A stretch of 64,000 bases of DNA, from the NCBI GenBank assembly GCA_029339195.1, contig JAPTJF010000118.1, forward strand, positions 1 to 64,000, written 5' to 3'. A program made the position numbers and the translations under genes. A model generated the notes under the pieces. The model searched no databases and was not told the origin of the DNA. It worked only from the letters and a program-made list of their open reading frames with translations. Shown piece after piece: positions 33,401 through 44,613 of the stretch (its first letter is position 1; every line of letters begins with the position of its first letter). Origin of the DNA: Micractinium sp. NFX-FRZ. Taxonomy: Eukaryota > Chlorophyta > Trebouxiophyceae > Chlorellales > Chlorellaceae.

Positions 33401-36400
33401 ACGCAGTGGGTTGGCGGCTAGGGATGGGCTGGCTGGCAAGCCATGCTGCGGGCGTCGCGTGGGCCGCGCAACACTGCCCCTCCTCTGAAATGAAGTGAGC
33501 ACTCCAGCGACAGCCCTGCCAGTTGGCTCGCAGGGCGCCTTCCGTCTGCAGTTCCCCGCGCACGTCCGGCGCTCTGCATGCAACCACAAACACCGCTGCT
33601 CTTCCGGGATGCTCGATTGTTCCCTCCTCGTTGTGCAGATGCGGGAGACGTACGGCAAGCTGATGTACCTGCTGCAGGACAGCTGCGAGCCTGAGATCCA
33701 AGAGGTGCGGTGCAGGGGTGGAGTGTGCGAGGGGTGTGTGTGTCTTTGGAGCCAGAGATTTCAGGGGATGCGGTGCGGGGTTGGAGTGTGAGACAGGACG
33801 TGTGTGTTTGTGTGCGAGCAGTGTGAGGCGGTGAGCCCGAGATTTAGGAGGTGTGCACTTGGGTGTAGGTGAATGGTGTGTGAGGGGTTGTCTGTTTTTG
33901 TTTTGAGGGGTGAGGTGGTGGGGTCCGGTTGTAAACAAGGTGGGTGCCGGAGGGATGTTGAGAGGCGGATGTGAGGCAATGTCAACTACTCAGCAGTTGG
34001 AACCACTTAGCACTTGGCAGTTCACAGTGCTGACCACTCAGGGTGGTGACCACTCACTGCAGCTGCCAGGCGTGTGGGCCTGGCTACACAAGGCTCCCTG
34101 TTTGAGGGGCCGCCCCACAACCAGCTGCTCAAGTAGCTATTACTGACCTTGCCCCTACCCTGTCATCCCTTTGTGCCTGCCCTGCAGCTGCTTGAGTTCA
34201 AGTGAGGCGGGAGGAGGAGGGGGGGGGAGGGGCAAGTGCATGCTTTGGGTGCCTTGCGACATGGCGCAGCTCGGGGGACTGCCCTTGCCTGGGGAGACGG
34301 AGAGGGGAGCGATGGCCCAGCCAACCATCCACAGCAAACCGGCAGCCACAGCCTCACGCTTCGTGCCACTGCCCAACCTGCCTATGCGCCGCCTCGCCTT
34401 GCGCCGCCCCACCCTGCTTCCGCAACAACCCCTCCTGCCATCCCTGCCCCCCTTTGCACACCACTTCTGCTCCCTGGCCGTCCCCCGTTGCCCGCCTCGC
34501 CCTGCAGATGTGTGCGCCCGCTGCGCACGGTGCATGCTTTGCTGGAGGAGCGGGGGGCGCTAGCCCTGCTGGACGACCCGCTCATGGAGGCGGCCACAGC
34601 GGAGATTGTGGCCGGGGAGCTGCCACGCCACGAGGTGCAGCGGCGCATCAAGGTGCGGCGCTGCTGCTGCCGGTGCTGCCGCTGCTTCTGCTGCTGCTGT
34701 GGGGCGCACGAGGCAGATGCAGGCATGCCGTGCTCGCAAGGAGCTGGGTGCTTCCCGCTTGCCTGCTGCGGGTGCACGTGCTGGGCAGCGGCTGTCATGG
34801 TGGAACCAACGCCGCTGCCGGCCTTCCCATCCACCCACCAGCATGCATGCATGCTTGGGTGCCACGACACAGGCACACAGCCGCCGGTGCACTGGAGGTT
34901 CTGCAGCCCAGCCCTCTTGTTCCTGGCCCACCGTAGCCGCCTTAGGCAGCCCCACTCACCCTTACCCCGTGCCCCCTCATCTCCCCGCTTGCCCGCCTGC
35001 CCCGCCTGGCAGATCAAGGAGCGGGCGCGGGAGCAGCTGGCGCGGCGGTACCGCAGCCGCTCGCTGGAAGATGAGGAGATACTGCACTGCCTCTACTCCA
35101 TCTCCGACAACAACTCCTACCTCCTCTTCAACCGAGACCCAATCGACAGGTGAGGCACGAGACAGTTCCGGTGTTCTGCCGGTAAGGGTGGCATGGGGCG
35201 GCAGTATATGCAGGATAGACGCGCAGTTCTGCCTGTCTCTCAAACAACAACACATCCTTCACTTCAATGGTGTGCCCATCAAACTTCGGGTTGACAAAAG
35301 AAGCAGTTGTACCACCCCTGCCTAGACGCCGCGCCTGCTGCCTGGCTCACTTACTCCTTCCCTTCCCCGCATCTCCCCCTGTTTCCAGGGCGATTGCCTA
35401 CCTGCACGCCTACTTCCAGCCGACCCACGCGGAGCCGGGGTTCTCGCTAGCCATCCAGGTGGGGAGGGGCCAGGGGCCAAGGCGTTTATTAGGAGCAGTG
35501 GTTGTAGGTGCTCCGGCGGCAATCATGGTGGGTGATGTTTGCCGTGCCGTGGGGCTGCTGTGCCCGCTGGTTGGCAGCTCCGCCTTGCCTCCCCGTAGCC
35601 CCAGAGACCTAAACAACCCCTCCTACCCCTGCCCTGCGCAACTACATTCACACGCCATGCGCAGGGAGGCAGCCAGGGCGCGCGGCTGACGCACTCGCAC
35701 GAGCGGCAGTACACCTACGTGCTGCAGTCCCTCACGCTTTGGCGGGAGATCAGCCACGAGGTGCGCTGCGCTGTGCTGCGCTGCGCTGCGCTGTGCTGTG
35801 CATGCTGTTTCACCGCACACCCTCCCCCGTCGCTCAAGCTTCCCTGCCTGCCTGCCCGCCCCACGTGTCACACACTGTGGCCTCCCAGCCGCACCCGCCC
35901 GCCTCTCCGTGTCAAGTTTCAACCTGTCCTATTTGCCTCTGCTGGTACTCCAACTGTGCTTGACAGACGCTGATCCGCCGCTCAAGCTGCTCACAGTTAG
36001 GTGCTGCGCCTCGAGCTCCGTTTCTCGTGTCTGCTGGCGCAGGTGCTTTAAGCCTCTCTCCCTCTCTCCTGCCCGCCTGCCTGCCTCAGATGTTCAAGCG
36101 GTGGTACTTGGCGGACTCGGACCTGCTGCACGAGCTCCTTTCAACTCATAAGTTGTGCCTCAAGCTCCTCATCTCCCTCACATCACCTTTTTTGCACAAA
36201 TTGCCCGCCCTGTGCAGATGTTCAAGCTGTGGTACCTGGCGGACTCGGACCTGCTGCACGAGCGCAACCGGTACCACCTGCAGAACACTGGGCAGGGGCT
36301 GAACCGCGTGCAGTCGGCGCCGCAGGGTGCGTGGTGTAAGGGCTGTTTGGGGGCACAGCGGGTGTGGAGCGGGTGCATGCGCCGAGGTTTCAGGGAGATG

Positions 36401-37955
36401 CAGCAAGGCGGGGGATTCCGGCAGTGCCCAGCAGGGCCTGCTGTCTGATGGTACACTGCAAGTCATGTTTGCTGGCGCTGCCCTGCACGTCGTGCTTGCT
36501 GCCCTCCGCTGGCGCTGCCCCACACCTTCTCCCACCTTCCCCCACAGCAAGCGCACACCTCACACCTGCGCGTCCCCCCCGCCCACCTGCTCCCGCCCGC
36601 CTGCAGTGGGTCGCGCCATGCAGGCCATCCTGTCTCGCTGCCAGCGGCGCATCGGCGGCTGGGTGGGCAGCAGCGTGGTGCACCTGGGGGACCACAATGT
36701 GCCCAACGCACTCATGTTCATCGACAAATACACACAGGTGGGCGGGTGGGCTGGGCTGGGTGGGTGAGCGGGTGGCACCCCGCCGCACCTGGCTTGACTG
36801 GCGCTCTGCACTGGGCCCCCTCTTGTCCACACCCATCCAGGCCCCTTGCACCTGGCATGCAACCGATACCCCCTTCCACCCTCATGCCCAGGGGCGTACT
36901 TCTCATCGCTCTGCCTCCCGTCCCACCCCGCCTGCAGGTGCCCCGCATCCCAACCTGATGGTGCCTGGCGTTGCCTGGCGGCTTGATCTCCGCACTGTCC
37001 AAACTTTACATCCCTCTGCCTGCCCTCCCCCCACCCTGCCTGCAGGTGCCCCGCATCCTCAACCCGGTGGTGCTGGTGCTGGATGAGCTGCCCAAGCTGT
37101 GCCGGGACCCCCAGGTGGGGTGGGGTGCTGGCAGGCTGGGAGGGAGGGAGGCTGGCGGGGGAGCAGAGGCGTGGGCGGGCATGGCATGAGCTGTTGCTGC
37201 TTGCGCTGGCGAGCGCCAGTGCCGCAGGGAGGCTGCAGAATGCTTGGTTCTGGGCCAGGCAGCCAGGCACAGCGCCTGCCATTGGAGCTTTAGTAAAGCC
37301 CTTCCCTGATCTCCGCCACCGCTCCCTGCCCCCCGCCCTGGCCCTCCCTGCTCGGCCCTCACTCCCGCAGGTGGCGGCGTATGTGCAGGCGGCATTTGGC
37401 GGGGTGGAGCCCTGCCGCAAGGCCATCCTGCTTGACTTTTTCAGGCACGCGTTTGACGGCAGCGGGGCTGACAACTTCTTCGACGCCGGCAGCTGCATTG
37501 ACGGCCGGCTGACGTCTGCCTGGAACTGGTGCAGCAAGGTGGGTGTGTGGGTGGGCTGGCTGGCGGGCTGCAGGGCGCGAGCGGGTTGGTTGGTGTGCTG
37601 TGTGGGGCGCGAGCGTTGCGACAGGCAGCAAGGCTGGTCTGCGGCTGTTGCAAGGCTGGGGGGGTGGTCCCAGGAGCAGCACTATGGGCTGGGCTGGGTT
37701 GCGGGGTGTGCGCCCACGGGGCAAATTGGGGACGCTGAATCATCTCTCTGTCAGTGGAAGTGCAAAGCTGTAGCAACCCTGCTGGACTGGGCGGTGGCGC
37801 ATGTGCACACAGCATGCGCAGCCGATGCACACACAGCCGCTCCTCCTCGTCACTTGCCTCCTCTTCCCGCCATCTCGCTTGTGCAGATTGAGAAGAAGAA
37901 TTACTACCACGTGTTCAAGCTGGCAGGCTTTGCCGGGTTTGATGGCCGGTTCTGA
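30439..37955 (+). CDS. UPF0652 / DUF2009 family protein
   Basis: Nineteen exons give ~745 residues: 30439-~30700, ~30890-30960, 31136-31432, 31616-31875, 32209-32276, 32644-32741, 33024-33089, 33351-33398, 33639-33704, 34188-34201, 34508-34652, 35013-35149, 35389-35458, 35665-35760, 36218-36326, 36607-36737, 37046-37114, 37371-37538, 37887-37955. From exon 5 the protein follows DUF2009 throughout: [89 protein letters not shown]. The family occurs in fungi, plants and protists; its function is unknown. The first ~195 residues are an added Ala/Glu/Gln-rich helical region with a poly-Q stretch. Exon 10 has only 14 nt. Intron 2 has a GC donor at 30961. The exon 1/2 junction is uncertain (donor at 30697 or 30701). 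Introns 9, 14 and 16 hold copies of neighbouring exon edges. Confidence 0.93.
33689..33856 (+). repeat. Tandem copies of the exon 9 donor region (DUF2009 gene)
   Basis: The last bases of exon 9 plus donor (33689-33712, GCCTGAGATCCAAGAG then GTGCGG) recur in the intron in degenerate form at 33751-33780 (GCCAGAGATTTCAGGGG) and 33835-33856 (GCCCGAGATTTAGGAG then GTGTGC). Each is followed by a similar GT-rich stretch, giving units of about 62 and 84 bp. Confidence 0.75.
36000..36180 (+). repeat. Tandem duplication with a decoy copy of exon 15 start
   Basis: A CAG acceptor and the first 46 bases of exon 15 of the DUF2009 gene are present at 36090-36135 with two mismatches to the real exon at 36218-36263. 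Upstream intron sequence also matches (about 36003-36030 versus 36151-36180), so a unit of about 130-150 bp was duplicated. The decoy would encode [15 protein letters not shown] instead of [15 protein letters not shown]. Confidence 0.85.
36912..36965 (+). repeat. Decoy copy of exon 17 start (DUF2009 gene)
   Basis: The pyrimidine tract, CTGCAG and GTGCCCCGCATCC that open real exon 17 (37046) also occur at 36932-36950 with a similar upstream tract. The copy then diverges through small indels that break the frame. Confidence 0.8.
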
Positions 37956-38586
37956 TGAATGCCACCGCCATTTCCCGCTTTGTCGCCTTCTTTGGACTCG
38001 ATGTACGGCACCTCAGTGAACACCTAGGACGGCCGGGCTCTCGACGTGCGCACCTGTCTGCGACGGTGACCCGCCTCACGGCCCCCGCCCCCACAAACGG
38101 CTCCCTGGGCGGGGGCTCTCATTTTTAGTACTCTGCTCATACCACACAGGCAGCGCTGGTGCCTGGCCCCTGATGTTCTCCTATACCCCTGTGCTCTGCC
38201 TCACTCTCCCTGCTCCCCGCTCTGTTCCGCTCTCCCCACCTCCCTCTGCCGCTCTGTGATGCACATGTCACGCTTTGCTAGCCCAGTTCCTTGCATCTCA
38301 GCCAAGGCAGGCCAGCGTCCACACAGTCGGCCTCCTGCCAGGGCGGGAAGCTGAGTGGGCACTGGCATCTTGGGGCGACAATGGCAGCAGCGGCGGCACC
38401 CACTGGACGGCACCGCCACAGAACAAGCTAGCAGGGGACGGTGAAGCACGCTGGCTGCGTTCAACCGAAGAGGGCTCCTTATCTGCCGGTATAACAACAT
38501 GCTACAAGATTCTGTCCCACGTCAGCAACAGAAGCTGCCAAGATGCACCATCTCCCGCAGTCGATCGAGCGTGTCCAACGTTGAAC
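37956..38586. other. Tandem intergenic region DUF2009 / membrane gene
   Basis: About 630 bp between the stop of one plus-strand gene and the start of the next; the only same-strand spacer in the window. It contains the first copy of a ~180-bp direct repeat (38127-38303). Promoter elements of the downstream gene are not recognisable. Confidence 0.5.
38127..38303 (+). repeat. Direct repeat copy A in 3' flank
   Basis: From AGTACTCTGC to TTGCATCTCAGCC this segment matches 41200-41383 at roughly 80% with small indels, including the blocks GTGCCTGGCCCCTG and CTCTCCCCACCTCCCTCT. It starts 171 nt after the DUF2009 stop. Confidence 0.85.
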
Positions 38587-41089
38587 ATGCCGCCACGTGC
38601 ACAACCTGCAGCTGAAGTGTCGGGTCTAGGGCACGGGCAGGGTGTCGAGCCGGCCGGGCCAGGCGGCTCCTCCAGTGTGCCGCCAGACGAGGCCGAGGAG
38701 CGGGAGCAGTGCATGTGGAGCGACTTCTACTGGACACGGTGGGGAAAGGGTGCGCCCCTAGGCAGTGGGGAAAGGGCACCGGCGGTTGCGTGAGGCGGCG
38801 CCTGCCGCCAGTGCTGCATCGGCACATGCATGTCCCTGTGGTGAATGGCTGGTCACGCAGTGATGGCCTCAGTTATATGACCGCTGCGTAACACAGCCCC
38901 AGAGATCTGACCTGTTCCAGGGCGGTCTGTCTCTACACCGCCCACCCTTGCCGGTCCCGATCTGCCCGCCTTGCCCGCCCGCCTTGCCCGCCCCCGGCCC
39001 GCCCCGCGGGCAGCCCCAGCACGTTCTTCCAAGTTTGCCTGTTCTGAAATCATCTACCTTTGTCTCACTTGCTGGCGCTGCCTGTCCTTGCCCGCCCCGG
39101 GCACGCCCCGCGCAGGCAGCGCCAGCTGGCGCGCCACGACCGGCTGGCAGCCACTGTGTATCTGGCCATGCAGGCGGCAGCAGGCTGGCGGCTGTTCAGC
39201 ACGACTGCGCCTGGTGACCCTTTGCAGGTGCGCCCGGCTACTGGCAAACCCCGGCAAGCTCTTCCGGCGTGCGGGCCATGCGCTTGCTGTGCTGATACTC
39301 ACCCGACCGCACAGCATGCATGGCGGGAGCCGCCGGGCCGCTACTTAGGGAAGCTGCTATCCACCTGCTTTCTTACCAACCTGCCCGGCACTGCACATTT
39401 GCTGCCCCCCTTCACCCTCCAGCAGATGCTGCTTGTGGCCCTGATCAATAGCCAGCTGCTGACGGTCATCATGGCTGCCAGCCAAGAGGACGAGTATGTG
39501 ATGAAGCGGCAGATGGTCATCGGGGCCCTGCGCCTGACGGGGGCATTCAACCCCATTTTCCACGCGCACGCGCGCTACATGATGCACGTGAGTGGAAGGG
39601 CGAGTGGGCTGCTGCGGTGCGGGTGTCGGCCTGTAACACGTGGGCCTGATTTTAGCTCTGCTGTGGTGAGCGACTGCGCACGCCAGGCGAGCCAGGGCAG
39701 AGCGGACGCTGCAGCACCGGCCTGCCAGCAGGCGTGGTGGGGAGCCTCCAGCCAGAAGGGGCCGCTGACACACGCACACGTGCTCTGGACCTCAGCACGT
39801 GTGCTGACAAGCGGTTGTCCCCCCTCCCCTCCCCCCTCCGCCCTCGCCCCCCCCCGCCCCCACCTCCCCGCCTGCAGGGCAAGCCTGACGATGTGAGTGC
39901 GCCCTGGGGGCTGGTGCGCGCCGTGGCCCGGATCCTGTACGGCGACCACTGCTCGCTCCTGGTGAGGCGCTCGGGGCGCCCGCTGGGGCGCTGGGTGAGG
40001 TGCAGGGCATGCCAGCAGTCGGGCCTCCCAACAGTTGCTGAGGAGGCAGGGAGGAGAGCCCAGCGGCAGGAGACGGCCTCGTCACAACAACCAGATGCTG
40101 GGCCTCGTAACACATGCCTCGTGCTCACCTAGATCGCCCCGTTCAAATGTGCAGGCCTACCTGTGCCTGACGTTCCACATCGACGGCGTGCTGGACGTGG
40201 TGGTGCAGGCGGTTGCCCTGGCAGCCATGATGCAGCAGAACGACTTTGTGTGCAACTCGCCGGTGCGCATGTCAGGGAGTGGCTGTACTGCACGTCGCTG
40301 CTGTGCTGTGCTGGGCTGTCATCACAGCACAGAGACGTGATGCACTGTGCTGTGATCGGCAGTGCAGCGCTGGCCCTTCCTCGCTACGCGAAGCTGCGCC
40401 ACGCTGTGCCGTGTGGTGCAGTGCCGTCCCCCGCACTGGCGGCCAGCGCCGAGCGCTGTGCAGTGCGCCAACTCAGTGCCGTTGGCGGGGGCAATGCCTT
40501 ACAATATTGAGCTGACTACCATGTCACTGCCCCCCTGGCATGCATCTGCAGTACCTGCAGTCCCTTCAGTCGGTGGAGGGCATGGGGGGCATGCACCGCT
40601 GGCTCAAAGCGGCCTCCCATGCTCTGCTCTTCCCTGTACACTGGACATTCTACAAGCTGGGAGCTGTCGAGGTGGGGGCCCTCCTTCTTGCTGGGGGCTA
40701 CAGGGGTGCGCCTATGGGGAGGCACTTGGGGCCTGCGGCGCGTCAGGCGGGCCCCCTGCTTCTGAGGGCGTTTCGCCATGGACCCACTTTGCTCAACTTT
40801 GCACCCTCCCCCGCAGGTGTGCAAGCTCTACACCACGGTGCTGCAGGTCCTGTGCGGCTGCCTGGCCCCCGTGGTCTTCAACTCCTGCAACCACGCCAGG
40901 CACGCTGTGCGCTATGCCCAGGAGCAGGGCATCTCGCACAACAACAAGCGCTATCGTACGGCCCGCATCCTGCACAGCTGTCTGTGCACCCTGCCCTTCC
41001 TGGCTGCCCGCTTGATCTCGCTGGTTCCCATCACAGCGGGCATTGTGGTGCTGATGTCATATGCGCCGCAGCCCGCCCGGCAGAGCTAG
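38587..41089 (+). CDS. Unknown polytopic membrane protein A
   Basis: Seven exons (38587-38738, 39116-39227, 39423-39587, 39878-39961, 40155-40262, 40552-40671, 40817-41089) read in phase to 337 residues. I do not recognise the family. A polar N-terminus (1-50, with CMWSDFYWT) leads into hydrophobic segments at about 90-107, 172-197, 251-268 and 302-326. These fit three to four membrane spans, with short conserved-looking loops such as QEDEYVMKRQM and YAQEQGISHNNKRYR. The exon 3 acceptor could be at 39423 or 39426. It follows the DUF2009 gene on the same strand, and both genes share a direct repeat after their stop codons. There is no obvious N-terminal signal, so the membrane it occupies cannot be told. 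Confidence 0.75.
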
Positions 41090-41732
41090 ATGCGGCTAGC
41101 CTGTGGCCTGCACCTAGCAGCACCTGGCATTAGCGGCCATGCTGTGCTCCTTCACGTACCCTCGAAACTGCGTGCGCCTGCCCCCCAGGACTCGGTCCTA
41201 GTACTCTCCGTAACCACAGCAGGCAGCGCCTGTGCCTGGCCCCTGGCGTTCCCCTGTATCCGCTGTGCTCCGCTCCCTACCCCTGCTCCCTGCTCTGTTC
41301 TGCTCTCCCCACCTCCCTCTACTGCTCTGCAATGTGCATGTCGGGCTTTGCCAGCCCAGTACTTCAAATCTTGCATCTCAGCCTCACGTCAGTTCTTGGC
41401 TCCCAGAACAACCAGGTGTCTTTTGGGGGTCTACAGTAGTGAGTTCAAAACAGGACCAGCACATTTTCATGGCGTTTCTGCAGGCAAATGACGAGTGTGC
41501 GAGGCGAGACACGTCAGCGTGTGGCATGGCTGGCACCATATACAGGCAGGCAGGCCAGGTGCGGAAGAGGTTGTGGGGTCCAGCCACAGCTCGATTTTCG
41601 AAGACCAGAGGACAGTAATCACGCCTACTAGAAAACAAGGAAGGAAGTCTGTACATAACTCTGTGTGTACTCTGTGCTGCCGCCGCCAGCGCTGTCCCTG
41701 TTGCCGCTGCTGCGGGCGTCACGGCGCTTGCA
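41090..41732. other. Convergent intergenic region between two membrane-protein genes
   Basis: About 640 bp between facing stop codons. It holds direct repeat copy B (41200-41383). No gene is supported. Confidence 0.55.
41200..41383 (+). repeat. Direct repeat copy B in 3' flank
   Basis: Homologue of 38127-38303, starting 110 nt after the stop of membrane protein A. Same order of blocks, with single-base changes and short indels spread evenly, so the duplication is not very recent. Confidence 0.85.
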
Positions 41733-44613
41733 TCACACCAAATCGAGGGCCGCCTCTCGCTGGGCCGTCTCTTCAACCCTCTGGCTCAGCTTGTCCGCCT
41801 CGCCCATCATCAGGCACAGCAGCGCCGCGAGGGGCGCGCAACCGTTGCCGCTCACACGCCAGAGCACCCCGAGGCACAGCGCAGCCAGCCCCTCGCGAGC
41901 AACGACGTACTGCTGCGCTGCCTGCAGCTCAGCAACAGCGGGAAGGCAGGGGCACGGTGGGCAGCGCTGGGTGTTTTGTTGTGCTGCTGGCGCATGCCAG
42001 GCGCATGCCAGGCATGGCATGCCGTAACACAACGTGCGACTGCGCCGGCGTAAGCTACACACCAGGCAGTGGACGGTTGCTGCTTCCCATAACTTGCTGG
42101 CTCGGCCCCCCTCTTGCTCACCTGGACCCGCTCTATGACGTCCAAGGCAAGCTGCCTAAAAAGGGCGCTCTGGTACGCCACCGACTGCGGCCCGTACAGC
42201 GCTGCACTGCCGCTTTGCGCCCCAGCATCTGCCGCCAGCTTGCTCTTCAACTCTCGGACGCTGTCGGCGATGGGGCTGTGCCGGGCGCGCCAGATCTGCC
42301 GGGGAGGGTGTAAGGGGGGCAGTGCAGGTTGCAGACAGCATAGCCAGGTGTGTACCCCTGGGTGGCACGGGGCGACACGCACATGAGGGTGGAGGTGTTG
42401 GGAGGCAGCGGCAGCGTGGCCTGGCAGAGCTGTTGACATCACGCTGTGGCTCCCCAGCGCCTGCCGCGGCTGCCACTCAACAGGCGCGCGTTTGCCACAC
42501 TACACGCCCACAGCTGCTGCGATGCACCAAGGCAGCAGCTGATACTAAAGCTTGATTTACCCCTGGCCGCCTCTCTACCCACCCCTTCCTGTGCTCACCT
42601 GCCGGCCAGCCATCACGCCTGCCAGCAGCAGGGGCGCCAGCAGCGGCGCAAGCAGCCACGCCGCCGCGCGGCCCACCAGCGGCACCCAGCTGAGAAGGCG
42701 CAGCATGGGGTTCGTTGCCCACTCGGCGACTGCCAAGCCGCCGTAGAGCCACAACGCGTAGTGGCAGAAGGTCACCCGCTGGAAGCGCGTCATCATGTTT
42801 GAGGTGTCCCACCCTGGGATGCGCCACTCCCGCACCTGCACAGTGCAGAGGCAGCACGTGCCTTGCACCGCCGCTCGAGGGAGTGCCAGGGCTCCAAAGC
42901 AGCAGCAGCCATGTAGTGCGTCTGGATGCACGCTGCACGACAGCAGCAGCGATGCACACAGCGCCGCCAGGCCTGCGTGCCACATGCACAAGTGACATGC
43001 GCCGCCAGGCCCTGCTGCTGCAGCTCACGACGGCACGCCACAGCACAGCACAGCACGCCACAGCACAGCACAGCACAGCACGCATCGCACCTGCTGGTCC
43101 TGGTAGTCACGCCGGTACTGCAGCTCGAGGCGCCCGCCGTCCTCCCAATACGACATCCAGGCGGGCCGCACCGCAAACGACGACGCCACCCCCAGAGCGG
43201 CTGCGCCCAGATTGGCCCACACGGCGCCCGGCCCCAATGCAAACCCACAGTCTGCAGTCAGCACCGTTCTGACGAAGGCGCATCCGATAAAGATGTAAAC
43301 CACGCTGTCGGGGATGTCTGCTGCAACGTCCAAGCGATCACGCTTCGGCACCGCCGCCAGCCGCTCCGCCGCTGCGCTGCGCTCGCTGCTGGTAGGGGGC
43401 AGCATGCCGCCGACCTCGCTGGCTGCTGCGCGCAACAGGCTGTCTTGGTGCTTGTTCAGCGCAGCAATCACCACAAACTGTTGCAAGTAAGGTAGCTGGT
43501 TGCACCTGGGCAGGGAGATGGGAGAGCGGGGGATCAGGGGGTGCAAGGCATGGTCAGTCCGCGCCTTGCTGGCGGGGCAGGCGCCAGGGCTGCCTGTCTC
43601 TTCCTCTCCTGGCCGTGCCCCTCACCAGCCCCAGCGGCAGCCGCTCAACAGCTGTCAAACCCATCCGCCGTCAGCGGCGCCGCCTGCGGCCGTGCCCTTC
43701 ATCAGCCCTTGATGGCAGGCAGCCCTCTCACCAGCTGTCAAACCCTTGCGCCGTCATGGGCGCCACCGTGGCCACGACTTTGGCTGCCACCTCTTTATCG
43801 CTGGTCACATTGTACGTTTCCCACATGGTCCGCCGTTCCAGCGCCGTGAGCTGCTTCACCGCCATATCCCACTGGTCGTTGGGGTGAAATCTGACGAAAG
43901 CCTCGTACTGCTGCTGGCATGCGGCCTGCCAGGGGCAGCGCGCAGCAGAGGGCGAGGCGTCGGGAGTGTTTTAGTTGAGTATGCGTCGGGGTGGGGGTGC
44001 GTGCACGAGACGACAAGGGGCAATGCTGTGGGCAGCAGCAGCAGCAGCAGCAGCCCTCTCAGACAAACGCACTGCCATTTTCTGCACTGCCCTTGGTGCC
44101 CGAGGACACAGGGGCATGTACTGGGCGGCACTAGAAGGGAGGCACCCTCCGTGGCAGCGCCCTCCTCACCTGCAGCTCCGCCACCTCGTCTGGCGTTGCA
44201 CGCCCCTGCACGGCCGCCCAGTACATGCGTTTCTCCAGGCCTTCATTGTATAACAACCAGAGATACTGAGGTAACTGGAATTCCTCATTCCATTGTGCCC
44301 GAAGTTCCCTCATCTCCTGTTCATCGAGCCCGCCGCCGTCGGCGCCGCCACCATAGCTGCCCCCGCCGCCGCCGCTCGCGCTGCGGCGCCCAGGAGTGCT
44401 GCTGCGGCTCCAAAAAGCTGCGCCGCTCCGCTGCCGCGCGAGCGCCCGATGGTGGTGCCTGTTTGCGCTCTGGATGGCTGGTGCTGCGGGAGTGTGCCTG
44501 CACAGGGCACTGCACCGCGCTAGATACCCTTGCATCGCGGTTTGGATGATCAAGAAAAGCACAAGAAACGCAATCCGCGTGAGTGCGTCAGGTGGAGTCG
44601 AGCCGACCAGCAT
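41733..44613 (-). CDS. Unknown polytopic membrane protein B
   Basis: Six exons (44613-44170, 43913-43732, 43505-43091, 42835-42599, 42295-42122, 41921-41733) read in phase to 546 residues. The family is not recognised. An N-terminal hydrophobic anchor (about 12-30, AFLVLFLIIQTAMQG) precedes a Gly/Ser/Arg-rich linker and a conserved-looking soluble part (LPQYLWLLYNEGLEKRMYW, FVRFHPNDQWDMAVKQL). Further hydrophobic segments lie in exon 3 (VVYIFIGCAFVRTVL and GAAALGVASSFAV), exon 4 (YALWLYGGLAVAEW and LLAPLLAPLLLAGVMAG) and exon 6. The start is the first ATG; the frame upstream is open only to a GTG. It faces membrane protein A tail to tail, but the two show no similarity. A plastid or ER membrane role is possible but cannot be shown. 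Confidence 0.75.
43033..43083 (+). repeat. ACAGC/ACAGCACGCC minisatellite
   Basis: About ten CACAGCA-like units just inside the intron after exon 3 of membrane protein B, adjoining its donor. A shorter ACAGC run occurs near 47540-47565 in the last intron of the unknown gene at 45.7-47.7 kb. Confidence 0.85.

Noticed and set aside
36027..36302. Open frame over the decoy exon as an extra real exon of DUF2009
   Set aside because: It repeats residues already encoded by exon 15 and would interrupt a conserved block; treated as a duplication echo.
38127..41383. Direct repeats as long terminal repeats of a retroelement
   Set aside because: The bracketed sequence is a normal intron-containing membrane-protein gene with no reverse transcriptase, integrase or primer-binding site, and no TG...CA ends are evident.
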